A stretch of 43,073 bases of DNA from a virus. The notes beneath the pieces are model-generated. The model worked only from the letters and a program-made list of their open reading frames with translations, ran no database searches and was not told where the DNA came from. This document shows positions 15,001-21,877 of the stretch, one piece after another. The stretch covers positions 1 to 43,073 of IMG/VR virus record IMGVR_UViG_3300017963_000124; one strand, written 5' to 3'. Position 1 is the stretch's first letter. The number at the start of each line of letters is the position of its first letter. Position numbers and translations under genes: made by a program.

Positions 15001-15280
15001 GAAGGACAACCCAATCCAACTTGAATGTGAACGAGGAACCCACTGGATTTTGTCTAATTCTCAAACCATAATCGGAATTATATAATGCTACTTGTCGATA
15101 GTTTATGGTGCTTACTCCAGAATAGACCACACGACATTTCTTATCCCCGTCATAGTCTATAACACGCATTGTTGCCCCGCCTATTCTGGACCAGCCCGTA
15201 TCATCGCCGGGAGTCAAGAGATAGTTATCCGCATAATTTCTCCACGTGTTAATGGTGTGGTATCTGGGCGAGATGGGCAT
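12029..15280 (-). CDS. Baseplate hub fused to lectin and BNR-propeller spike
   Basis: 1,083 residues, the largest product. Residues about 40-230 are beta-rich with a concanavalin/LamG-like pattern (FTFKLDWVVLPPPG ... HVKLDDIFYY). Residues about 230-560 contain Asp-box (BNR) units of a sialidase-like propeller (STNDGQTF; SLDDGVSWN). From about 605 to 900 the sequence (RFEFEKWATERPASG ... GDFIEIYDGFNQLVSKTKIFEP ... ELQLVDLNYAV) resembles the hub/gp27-like domain at the tail tip. A C-terminal beta domain ends WTEYFIVVIGWWI. The product probably binds host surface glycans and forms the tip. ATG 15280 follows the previous stop by one base; GTG 15292 is an alternative. Confidence 0.78.
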   Translation of the reverse strand: MPISPRYHTINTWRNYADNYLLTPGDDTGWSRIGGATMRVIDYDGDKKCRVVYSGVSTINYRQVALYNSDYGLRIRQNPVGSSFTFKLDWVVLPPPGNRLEFIWGYWDQTPFNGGNPIIRMQIDSLGDMYLNNNTSSILAKAGAFPLNQEIIVTWYFIDETEYIVLLNDEIITNGGVPFATWNNQIFWPIATGTQPGGGFVIRPTTGAINCHVKLDDIFYYQRNEGLQTDSWPYVRDVPTNGVPSRFVPVHTTVTDHLLLVNNETPTTQVVRVTPDLQTFTNVASLAGLCDPKDAMIGSGYTFPVLTEFVHAYLRHDGATNLAQFAYSTNDGQTFTVFTGPTVGYICAAMVTYWPIASNGGSQEALFLFDNGSTHTIFHRTLSGAGFVNPGYSWVLPFYVAQTPGEPFQFNAVYNHNQASFDVVLNQVGGTNAEYWRIPFGVGAATKIFDFPTNWVVPVNCHQYPILYDHVNNNRICLVLENAGQFRVYESLDDGVSWNIMFEEEAFLLGSSENRVRYPSVSQPQFEGSSTTSDKQNRAWMHLLLSGSIKTYYYDEPLNHGFKLYSDPDTADTFQGASLYGVIFTDLEIFQFDIVPNEIIKRFEFEKWATERPASGMMELNPNDLGIIPEGDFIEIYDGFNQLVSKTKIFEPISTSERSDYELQLVDLNYAVYQKSNFDFKSLNTADMAKTIINGLSFLYQDSSIDPDGDFTLAHNRKVQNRTDKYLQYARDLERAVFYTNPVGLANLRRYDRLIDSGVKWHEGNPQVKLVDVRVPDFRITRSEVSGGHNQAGQVRRVYIGDPGLEASEGTVYVTQKNDPKLMNDAECLQMAVNRFNIYTNEGSDLRTPRIITVRVQNQGHVQVGTTVDFAWKDDAVEIPRKDYMVLAYEPWDVRNDINMVVLTDGIVTLKEITTLARSLNTDDDLTGTYYDGDQESSTNSVPKEQNSVSRLRAGTYVQRLPVPTQYDYYKIAGGATVALPVPNGEPNTWNPIDLSGIVPVGARAVNLKVLIRDNQAGNFMLFGRNGDNNLVSSSIIYSNPSNNFNSQELTVPLDDNRFIEWYSNTTLIAWTEYFIVVIGWWI

Positions 15281-15281
15281 G

Positions 15282-15761
15282 TTATAAGGCACCCCACACG
15301 ATTTGGAAGATACCTTTGATAGGTAACGATTTCGGGTTCCCCAATAACATCGGATTTAGATTTGCTATGTAACCCGGTGCAAAATCCTTCGTATCATCGT
15401 CCGGCGCTGCATATTGAACGTAGGTGCCATCATAATTCAAAATGACCATATACGCGGTTTCTTGTGAGATCTTTCGATGCTTAGCAAAGAATCGTGTGAA
15501 GGCGTTCTGGTCCTCTAAGGTGGCCAGGAACCCGTCTATCTGTACTTGTTCATTGAAAACACCAAGTGGGACCGCGAAACCCACGCCTCCAGTAAATTGC
15601 TCGTGGTTTAACTCGTTGGATTGGGGCCTACCCGCCATGTTTGCAAACCACTTCATGTAGGTAATCCCGAAATCGAAATTTGCAATGTTTATGTCGTCCG
15701 GGTGGGACCATAGTTGAGTATTGACGTTTCTTTCAAATAAGTATGCGCCAGGCTCTATCAT
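15282..15761 (-). CDS. Tail tip protein, Dit-like candidate
   Basis: 159 residues, beta-rich (IANFDFGITYMKWF; GGVGFAVPLGVFNEQVQIDGFLATLEDQNAF; GIFQIVWGAL). Its ATG abuts the stop of the tape-measure gene, and it precedes the hub/spike gene. That is the place of the distal tail (Dit) protein in siphoviruses, which joins tube and baseplate. Assignment rests on position and composition, not on a clear motif. Confidence 0.62.
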   Translation of the reverse strand: MIEPGAYLFERNVNTQLWSHPDDINIANFDFGITYMKWFANMAGRPQSNELNHEQFTGGVGFAVPLGVFNEQVQIDGFLATLEDQNAFTRFFAKHRKISQETAYMVILNYDGTYVQYAAPDDDTKDFAPGYIANLNPMLLGNPKSLPIKGIFQIVWGAL

Positions 15762-16874
15762 TTAACTTTCCACCAACCATTGTTGTTGTGCGGTTACCCG
15801 CGCCAATGTCTTTGCGGCCTGTTGGTCCAAGACCACGGCCTGAATATTATTGTTGATTACCCTTGAGGGTTGTTGAGGAATTCCCGTTTCCATATCACCG
15901 AGTAAATCCCTCATCATGGTAACGGTCTGGGCAGTCATTACCTGCTCGCCTCTATCGACTATGGCGACTCCGGTCTCTTTAATCATCCCTCCCGTTTGTA
16001 GTGTTTGGATATGCGGGATGGACTCAAAGGTGCCCAATGTAAAGAATTCCGCGAGTGCATTAATGATGTCTATAAAGAAATTGACTATGCCGATTATCAC
16101 ATTGACGAACCAAGTGAATCCCTCAACGATGCCGGCCCAAATCTCGTCCAGATTATCAAGTACCCACGCCAATGCTTCGAAAATAACGAAAATGACTTCC
16201 AAGATAGCATCTATCACACCGGAATCTACCAACCATGTGATAAACATTGAAATGGCGTCAACTATCATTATAAAGAATTGTATTAATTCGTCCAGCAAAC
16301 CGGATTCGATAAGAGCATTTAAGATACCCACAAATAAATCGGTTAACATAACGAAGATTTGAACGCCAAGATCTATCAATTTCTCAAGTATGCCGCTTTC
16401 CGCTATTCTCCTTATAATTTCCGCTATGGCTTCAAACGCGGGTTTTAATGCACCCATTATGGCCTCACTGGCTCTTTGGAAAACACCCGAATCTATCAGA
16501 TCCTGAATGGTTTCTCTAAGAACATCGATTATGGGTATTAGAAACTCGGCCAGATTCTCCGCCATTTGTTTCATTGCGCCTATGGCCTGCGGCGAGAAAA
16601 ATATCTCGGTAATCTTACTTAATGCTGGAGCCAAGGTGGCGGTCAAGATCTTGCCAAACATGCCCACCCTATCCAAAATCGGCTTGAGGAAAGAGACAAT
16701 GGGAGCAATTACACGGTTAAGACTATTCATTATGCCGTTTATGCCCGAGGATGCTACATCCTTGGCCATGTTGCCCACTCCTTTGGTAAACTCAAGCATT
16801 TTCTTTCCGGCTGCTCCTTTAACCGTGTTGAACACTTTCCCAAGTGCAGAGAATACCGCCAACGGTGCTACCAT
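15762..16874 (-). CDS. Tail tape measure protein
   Basis: 370 residues, almost wholly helical and hydrophobic, with repeated DSGVF/ESGIL/ESGLL/DSGVI turns between amphipathic helices (about 130-240). Then come several very hydrophobic helices (WFVNVIIGIVNFFIDIINALAEFF) and the QTGG-MIKETGVAIVDRGEQVM segment common near the end of tape-measure proteins. It follows the frameshifted chaperone gene, the usual order. The tape measure sets tail length (roughly 0.15 nm per residue), so the tail would be short, near 55 nm if unprocessed. Confidence 0.88.
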   Translation of the reverse strand: MVAPLAVFSALGKVFNTVKGAAGKKMLEFTKGVGNMAKDVASSGINGIMNSLNRVIAPIVSFLKPILDRVGMFGKILTATLAPALSKITEIFFSPQAIGAMKQMAENLAEFLIPIIDVLRETIQDLIDSGVFQRASEAIMGALKPAFEAIAEIIRRIAESGILEKLIDLGVQIFVMLTDLFVGILNALIESGLLDELIQFFIMIVDAISMFITWLVDSGVIDAILEVIFVIFEALAWVLDNLDEIWAGIVEGFTWFVNVIIGIVNFFIDIINALAEFFTLGTFESIPHIQTLQTGGMIKETGVAIVDRGEQVMTAQTVTMMRDLLGDMETGIPQQPSRVINNNIQAVVLDQQAAKTLARVTAQQQWLVES

Positions 16875-16877
16875 GTT

Positions 16878-17440
16878 TTATCGTCTTTTCTTTATTTTCT
16901 TTCGATTTCCGAATAATTTCTTTGCTCTTTTCTTGGCTTTTTTCTGTTCCGCTGCCATGATAGATAGATAGAAAACCTTCTTGAAGGGATTCAGATCTTC
17001 GATATCCTTCGTGGTCATACCCAAGCCTCTACGGAGGTTGAATTCCTCAAGCCATTCCGCTTCAACCGGGCTTTCCTCACACCAGTTTTCAAAGGCACTG
17101 GCCCCTTCTATTCGGACGACGAAGGAGGCGCTTTTTTTGTTTCAGCAAAGCGATTGTCTAACATTTTACCAAAGATCTCCATCACTCTATTTGCGGCCTC
17201 ATAATCATCCACATCCGCCTCATTGGCGAGATATTCCTCGGTGATTTTTGGGTCCACACACATTTTCATGAAGACCTTGTCCCTAACTGGGAAACTGGCT
17301 TCCAACCTATCGTCCTCGTCTTCTATCGCCGACAGTCTTTTGAATTCTTTAACGGCATAATCCATTAACTGGTACGGCGCCTTGTTTCTAATATTAAATA
17401 TCTTATCGCCTGCTACCAATGGCGTGGTTTGTATTGTCAT
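16878..17440 (-). CDS. Tail assembly chaperone, -1 frameshift fusion (gpGT-type)
   Basis: A 187-residue fusion expected from a -1 ribosomal slip. Frame 0 gives 103 residues up to the slip site A AAA AAA (17138-17132). The -1 frame is then open for 84 residues without a start of its own, from SASFVVRIEGASAFENWCEE to a very basic tail (KKAKKRAKKLFGNRKKIKKRR), ending at 16878, four bases before the tape-measure ATG. Lambda gpG/gpGT and relatives use this arrangement between major tail and tape-measure genes. The short form recruits tube subunits and the long form binds the tape measure. The basic tail is unusual. Confidence 0.8.
17108..17440 (-). CDS. Tail assembly chaperone, unshifted form (gpG-type)
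   Basis: 110 residues in frame 0 ending RFAETKKAPPSSSE. Helical, acidic (LSAIEDEDDRLEASFPVRDKVF; ANEADVDDYEAANRVMEIFGKMLD), as expected for a gpG-type chaperone. It lies 41 bp after the major tail gene. The slippery A7 run is eight codons before its stop. Normal termination here gives the more abundant short product. Confidence 0.85.
   Translation of the reverse strand: MTIQTTPLVAGDKIFNIRNKAPYQLMDYAVKEFKRLSAIEDEDDRLEASFPVRDKVFMKMCVDPKITEEYLANEADVDDYEAANRVMEIFGKMLDNRFAETKKAPPSSSE
17132..17138 (-). promoter_or_regulatory. Programmed -1 frameshift site (A_AAA_AAA)
   Basis: Seven A residues on the minus strand in the phase ACA AAA AAA GCG, so the heptamer A AAA AAA is in the classic -1 slip phase. 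The 0-frame stop is 24 nt downstream and the -1 frame is open to 16878. I could not identify a clear stimulatory hairpin by eye. Confidence 0.75.
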
Positions 17441-17481
17441 GTTGTTTCACTCCGTGTATTGTTTTTTATGAAATAAATGAA

Positions 17482-18795
17482 TTAAACAGGATCCGGCCCC
17501 GAATAAGAACCTTCGAAGTATCCAAGACCCAAATCATCTTTGGCTTCAATGGCCACGCTTCCCTCATCAAACCCTTGCGGGTTGTCTCGGGGCATCATCC
17601 ATAACTCGCATTCAACATTCATAACCTTGTCTTCTTTGGAGGGGATTTCCTCTGGGTGAGCACCAAGCCTAAGACTATTCATTGTGAGTTGGAAGTATCT
17701 ATCGGCGTTTTTCTCTATCCTCATCACTCCGGCTATCGGTGAAGCATATTGGGACAAGGGCTTGTTGATCAAGTTGAAAAATACAAGTGATTTCGGATAG
17801 TAATTCACGGTGATCGTGTAATCCAATGTTCCAACCTTGGGATAGTTTGGATAGAAATCACCTAAGGTGGGTTCATTCTCCACGTCATTTTCCAATAGGA
17901 TTCTAAATATATCCGCCATGCCCGCTTCGATAATGTTTTCCCCGTCGTAGGTAAGTACGAAAGTATCAACAATATCACCCCATCTAAAATTATCAAGTGC
18001 GAATTCCGGTATTGCCGGGTCATATTTACTCAAGCCCTCATCAATGGACTTGGCCCCGTTAACCCCTATTTCTTGGGTACCGGCGCCTCCTTTCTCCAAT
18101 GTGAGTTGCCAGGATTTGACGAGTATTCCGAGAAGATCAACTATAATGTCTTGGTCCTCGTCGCAAACATTCGGTTCTCGTATTCGGAGACACGAGGTGG
18201 GCATTTGACAAACGGAATCGATCTCCGTTATCTCCTTGATATACGGACCAGTGAAGATTTCAAAGGCATCCCCGTTAATATTCGTGGGCGTGTTTATGTC
18301 TAAGGTGACTGTGGAAGCATCATTATCTATGATTAAAAACTTCATAACGGTGGTTCCAGTGCCCACGTGGGTTACCTCTATATACTCGCCTATATGGGCG
18401 TCCACGACCATGGTAATGCCCAAATTAAGCACGGCGGTACCTTGTCCGCTTACAACGTTTCCGGTGATGGCTGGTGAGTGGGAAACTCCAGTGGTCTCAC
18501 ATTGGCCCCACGCCAGGAAAGCCCAGCGAGCGGTCTGAAATCGGAATGGCACGGTTTGATCTACCGCATCAAATCCCAACTCATCGTGATAATTGTATTT
18601 TCTCCCGCCTCCCACAGTATACTTCTTTTCGACTTTTAACTTATTTCGCATTATGGGGAAGGCTCCCTCTTCCGGCAGATCGATGGCGTACTGGATAGTC
18701 GGTGAGACATCCTTCGTATCTTCCGGGGTGCGGAATGCGCGCTCCTTCGTCAATAACACTTGGGAACCTTGTCGGGGATAGTTTTGTTTCGGCAT
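17482..18795 (-). CDS. Major tail (tube) protein
   Basis: 437 residues, beta-rich and acidic, directly before the tail chaperone and tape measure. Residues 90-230 hold an inserted beta domain (GNVVSGQGTAVLNLGITMVVDAH; TVTLDINTPTNINGD) within tube-like N- and C-terminal parts (TLDYTITVNYYPKSLVFF; RYFQLTMNSLRLGAHPEE), as in larger tail tube proteins with surface Ig-like decorations. A late-promoter-like motif (18816-18842) lies upstream, consistent with high expression. Assignment is from position, size and composition. Confidence 0.8.
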   Translation of the reverse strand: MPKQNYPRQGSQVLLTKERAFRTPEDTKDVSPTIQYAIDLPEEGAFPIMRNKLKVEKKYTVGGGRKYNYHDELGFDAVDQTVPFRFQTARWAFLAWGQCETTGVSHSPAITGNVVSGQGTAVLNLGITMVVDAHIGEYIEVTHVGTGTTVMKFLIIDNDASTVTLDINTPTNINGDAFEIFTGPYIKEITEIDSVCQMPTSCLRIREPNVCDEDQDIIVDLLGILVKSWQLTLEKGGAGTQEIGVNGAKSIDEGLSKYDPAIPEFALDNFRWGDIVDTFVLTYDGENIIEAGMADIFRILLENDVENEPTLGDFYPNYPKVGTLDYTITVNYYPKSLVFFNLINKPLSQYASPIAGVMRIEKNADRYFQLTMNSLRLGAHPEEIPSKEDKVMNVECELWMMPRDNPQGFDEGSVAIEAKDDLGLGYFEGSYSGPDPV

Positions 18796-18815
18796 GTTTA
18801 AATCACTTCCATATT

Positions 18816-18842
18816 AGTCTTAACTCGTTTAACTTTGTTTCT
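18816..18842 (-). promoter_or_regulatory. Late promoter-like motif before major tail gene
   Basis: 27 bp identical in 23 positions to the motif before the late operon (27444-27470): core GAAACAAAG-TTAAAC-GAGTTAAGACT on the minus strand. It is about 20 bp upstream of the major tail ATG in a non-coding gap. The TTAAA part can serve as a TATA element and GAAAC as the B-recognition element. Confidence 0.55.
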
Positions 18843-18847
18843 CTAAA

Positions 18848-19576
18848 TCACTTGTACTTTACCGTGAAGAGGCTCCGAGCAAAATTTGTCACGTTCTTGA
18901 TACCAAGAACACCTTTCAAAGGACGTATGAGGGGAACGATTCCGTTGTTTATGAAGTCTTTGTAAACTCTTTGAGCGAGGTTTCTCCCGTTGACAAGCAA
19001 AAGATTCCACCAGCCCTTTCGGGCGTTTGGATCGTTCCTGGCGACGCCAAACCGACCCACCGAACCACGGTGTTGAAGCCAAGAGGTTGGCATCTTGTTT
19101 ACCGGTGCAGCATATGGCACGCCCGGGGTACCAATTACCATTCTGTAGGGTTGAGTTTGTGTAAAAGGCTTCAACGTGGCAGTGGAAACTTTAAGTCTAC
19201 TTTCGATGGAGTCTCTAAGTTTACCCAACTCTGACGGCACCCAAATGTTTATCTTGTCGTTCATGTATTTCGACAAGGGACGGTGAATCATCGTGGTAAT
19301 CATCCCGATTACTTTATTCTTTGATATTTCTTTCACCGTATCGAAACGGGCCCTTGGGGTGACTTCAATGATAACATCATCCCCCAATTCTCCCATTGGA
19401 CCGAGTTTAGATCCCGCTCCACCGCTTCGCTTTTTGCGCCACATTTGAGGATGGGTGCCCTTTTTGAATTGTTTTACCCTTGCTTTGCGTTCCGCCTGGC
19501 GCTGTTTGTATTTCTTATTGTGAACCTTGATACCACGTTTCCTCTTTGCTTTTGCTCTTCTATCAGAAAGCGCCAT
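18848..19576 (-). CDS. HK97 gp10-like neck/tail completion protein candidate
   Basis: 242 residues. The first 55 are very basic (RRAKAKRKRGIKVHNKKYKQRQAERKARVKQFKKG). The remainder looks like gp10-family neck proteins: a helix (SKYMNDKINIWVPSELGKLRDSIESRL), strands (YRMVIGTPGVPYAAPVNKMPTSWLQHRG) and a C-terminal Tyr/Trp-containing region. The 'VP..LG.LR.SI' and 'GTPGVPYA..VN' arrangement is typical of that family, which joins head and tail. The basic N-terminal extension is not typical. Confidence 0.7.
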   Translation of the reverse strand: MALSDRRAKAKRKRGIKVHNKKYKQRQAERKARVKQFKKGTHPQMWRKKRSGGAGSKLGPMGELGDDVIIEVTPRARFDTVKEISKNKVIGMITTMIHRPLSKYMNDKINIWVPSELGKLRDSIESRLKVSTATLKPFTQTQPYRMVIGTPGVPYAAPVNKMPTSWLQHRGSVGRFGVARNDPNARKGWWNLLLVNGRNLAQRVYKDFINNGIVPLIRPLKGVLGIKNVTNFARSLFTVKYK

Positions 19577-19949
19577 CTTTCCTCACCTTTCCAGAACGAT
19601 AACATATGACTTCCAAGTTTGTAATCCATTTTCCTCGCTGGGTTGTATAAACGGGATTCGGTACTTCGATTCTATTATACTCCCCACATTTTTCGTTCAT
19701 TATACATATCTCCCTCATTTGGAGAAAGATATTTTCGGCATCCTTGATGTTTCCAGCCTTGATTATGATATTGTAAGTATCTCCTGCTTCCGTTCCCTCG
19801 TGGGTTCTACCAAATCCAAGATCATCAGAGTTGCGAGAAACCAATTCAACAAGAATCATTCGTTTGAAAACCGTATTGATTATTAATGCTTCCCTATCGT
19901 CTTCCTCGGGATTTACTGAAAAATACTCACGGAGAACGGGTTTTAACAC
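19563..19949 (-). CDS. Tail terminator/completion protein candidate
   Basis: 128 residues from a GTG at 19949. The same frame is open upstream to the stop of the connector gene (20016) and reads well (YQFELTKIFDAGDWGEVLKPV), but has no ATG, GTG or TTG there. Translation could start at an AUU/AUC or use the GTG. The product has alternating strands and helices (NTVFKRMILVELVSRN; TYNIIIKAGNIKDAENIFLQMREICIM; KWITNLEVICYR), as in tail-terminator proteins at this gene position. It overlaps the next gene by 14 bp. Confidence 0.6.
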   Translation of the reverse strand: MLKPVLREYFSVNPEEDDREALIINTVFKRMILVELVSRNSDDLGFGRTHEGTEAGDTYNIIIKAGNIKDAENIFLQMREICIMNEKCGEYNRIEVPNPVYTTQRGKWITNLEVICYRSGKVRKDGAF

Positions 19950-20015
19950 TTCTCCCCAATCTCCCGCATCAAAAATCTTCGTTAATTCAAATTGATAACG
20001 TCGGGGAATCCTGAT

Positions 20016-20339
20016 TCACCCCGTGTAAACACGTTGTCTAAAATCGTTGCCTTGGACGGGGACACCTGCGTATCCGTGGTCCACGAGAATGCGTTTCTGC
20101 TCCTTCGTTAATTCCATTGATTGACCGCGAAAACCAAGGTCGTATAACTCTATTGCTATTCCCGACAATTCCAGATACGGGTCATCTATTTCCGTTCTCC
20201 TACAGAACCCGTTTATCACGGCCGTGGCTCGGGCTTTCAATCTTGTATTCCGCTCTTTCGATACCGTGTTACCGCCGGGAACCTCTTCTCCGTCGAAAAT
20301 CTCGTCGGATATCTGATCATCCTCAATATAATACGACAT
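20016..20339 (-). CDS. Head-tail connector (adaptor) protein candidate
   Basis: 107 residues, acidic N-terminus (YYIEDDQISDEIFDGEEV), then helices (KERNTRLKARATAVINGFC; LELSGIAIELYDLGFRGQSMELTKEQKRILVDHGY). Small helical proteins directly after the major capsid gene usually form the head-tail adaptor ring (gp6/gp15-like). Position and helical content support this; no decisive motif. Confidence 0.6.
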   Translation of the reverse strand: MSYYIEDDQISDEIFDGEEVPGGNTVSKERNTRLKARATAVINGFCRRTEIDDPYLELSGIAIELYDLGFRGQSMELTKEQKRILVDHGYAGVPVQGNDFRQRVYTG

Positions 20340-20381
20340 GGCTAATTCTCCGTGTGTAAAAAAGGGTAAAAAATGGTAGGA

Positions 20382-21332
20382 CTAAGGCGGGGTAACGCCT
20401 GCATCAATTTCGTCCATCCAAGCAATGAATTTTGGCTGGAGAATCTTGGGAGCAAACTTTTCCCGCATACCGTAGGAGGTCTTCCAGTTATTGACCTTGT
20501 CCATGCTTTGCTCGATGCCGGATGAGAGGATCTCCCACGCGGCGTCGGCGGGGCCGGTTCTGGCGACCATGAGCATGGAATTGGCATCCTTGGCAACATT
20601 CTCTTGGAGGAAGTTTGTGGTGTAAACGTTTCCGCCATTCAACTTGGCTCGCATGATGTCAAGGTTGGTCGTCTTGGGGTCGTACGGAACCACGGTGGTG
20701 TTGGCCAACGTGTATATATACGAGGTAAGCACAACATCAACGGGGCGGTCTTGGAGACCTTCGGATGTGAAGTGATCGAGACCTTTCAATACGGCCGCTT
20801 GTAAATTCTCAAGAATACCGTCACCATCACTATCATCACCAAACGGACCGACGGGATTACCAAGGTCTTCGCTGCCAGTAGCACCAATTAGACCTTCGAT
20901 CTTAACACCGGGCCTACCACGGAATCCAATAATGTCCTCTTCGTTCTTGATTAACTTCACCATACGAGTCATTGCGAGGGGAAGTCTTTCTTTACCCGCG
21001 AAGAGCCGGGCCCAGTGGTCGTTTGCGAGACTAACGGAATGGTAGATCTGGGGAGTCGGAACGGTAATGGTCGTACCAGTAATGTTCTTATGATCATCCT
21101 CTGGTTCCATTGCATAGTTGGGACGCTCCATATCATCCAGTGCGCCAGTTTGATGGGATGTGGTACCGTCGAATTGTAGGCTATCTACTCTGGGAGCCAT
21201 GATGCGGAGAACGTTGGGCTGGTCGTGAAACAAGACCACGAGTTGGTTTGAAAACTTCCTAATATCCGTGATTAACGGGGAGAAGGACGAATCGCCACCA
21301 ATCTTGATAATCGGGTTGAGGTCGTATGACAT
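20382..21332 (-). CDS. Major capsid protein, HK97 fold
   Basis: 316 residues from an ATG preceded by GGTGA at good spacing (the frame extends to a GTG at 21344). The core matches encapsulin-like capsid proteins: a spine helix (ARLFAGKERLPLAMTRMVKLIK) running into EEDIIGF (131-137), then PGVKIEGLIG, a helix (NLQAAVLKGLDHF), a strand (DVVLTSYIYTLA) and a C-terminal strand (KFIAWMDEI). An N-arm with GGDSSFSPL precedes. It follows the protease/scaffold and decoration genes in the usual head order. The encapsulin-like protein at 5016-6044 shares the acidic-turn motif. Confidence 0.85.
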   Translation of the reverse strand: MSYDLNPIIKIGGDSSFSPLITDIRKFSNQLVVLFHDQPNVLRIMAPRVDSLQFDGTTSHQTGALDDMERPNYAMEPEDDHKNITGTTITVPTPQIYHSVSLANDHWARLFAGKERLPLAMTRMVKLIKNEEDIIGFRGRPGVKIEGLIGATGSEDLGNPVGPFGDDSDGDGILENLQAAVLKGLDHFTSEGLQDRPVDVVLTSYIYTLANTTVVPYDPKTTNLDIMRAKLNGGNVYTTNFLQENVAKDANSMLMVARTGPADAAWEILSSGIEQSMDKVNNWKTSYGMREKFAPKILQPKFIAWMDEIDAGVTPP

Positions 21333-21373
21333 TTTTCTTTTCACCTGTTATCGTTGAATACAATACCGTGATT

Positions 21374-21877
21374 TTAGGGCGCGGGAACCGGTATGTATGC
21401 CTTGTTGATCAGGAGCCAAGCATAGACCCAACCCGGTGCAGTGGTGGTAGTCGCACTGAATGCCGCACGTGCAACCGGAATACCACTGGCGAGTTTAGTG
21501 GAGATTCCCAAGGCACCGACCTCAAGATAGTCTCCTTTTACTATGGTTTGACTTTCCGCCAACCTTAATAGAACCAAATCCGCGACTTCCGCAACATCCA
21601 CGAATTCGTCGTTTTCCGCATGTTTACTACTCTGTACGCCGCTCACTATTGGCAAGTGAGTCTTTTGGACTTGAAAGAGACCAACGGGTACCTCATCGGC
21701 TGGGCACAACTTGACTTGATAATCACTTGAACCACGCGCCGCGAATCGACCCACGACTTCCTCAATTGCTGCCGAAGTTTGCTCATATCGGAGTTGCTCG
21801 GTAAACTTTCTCCACGTCCCGCGTGTAATCTGGGTTGGATATCCGTTTACCAAGGAACTAAGGACCGGATTAGACAT
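21374..21877 (-). CDS. Capsid decoration (cement) protein, DUF2190-like
   Basis: 167 residues. The second half has the short beta strands of the DUF2190 cement family (ADLVLLRLAESQTIVKGDYLEVGALGISTKLASGIPVARAAF ... VYAWLLI), describing a small beta barrel. It lies between the protease/scaffold and major capsid genes, the usual place, with a one-base TAATG overlap to the former. It would stabilise the expanded capsid from the outside. Confidence 0.72.
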   Translation of the reverse strand: MSNPVLSSLVNGYPTQITRGTWRKFTEQLRYEQTSAAIEEVVGRFAARGSSDYQVKLCPADEVPVGLFQVQKTHLPIVSGVQSSKHAENDEFVDVAEVADLVLLRLAESQTIVKGDYLEVGALGISTKLASGIPVARAAFSATTTTAPGWVYAWLLINKAYIPVPAP

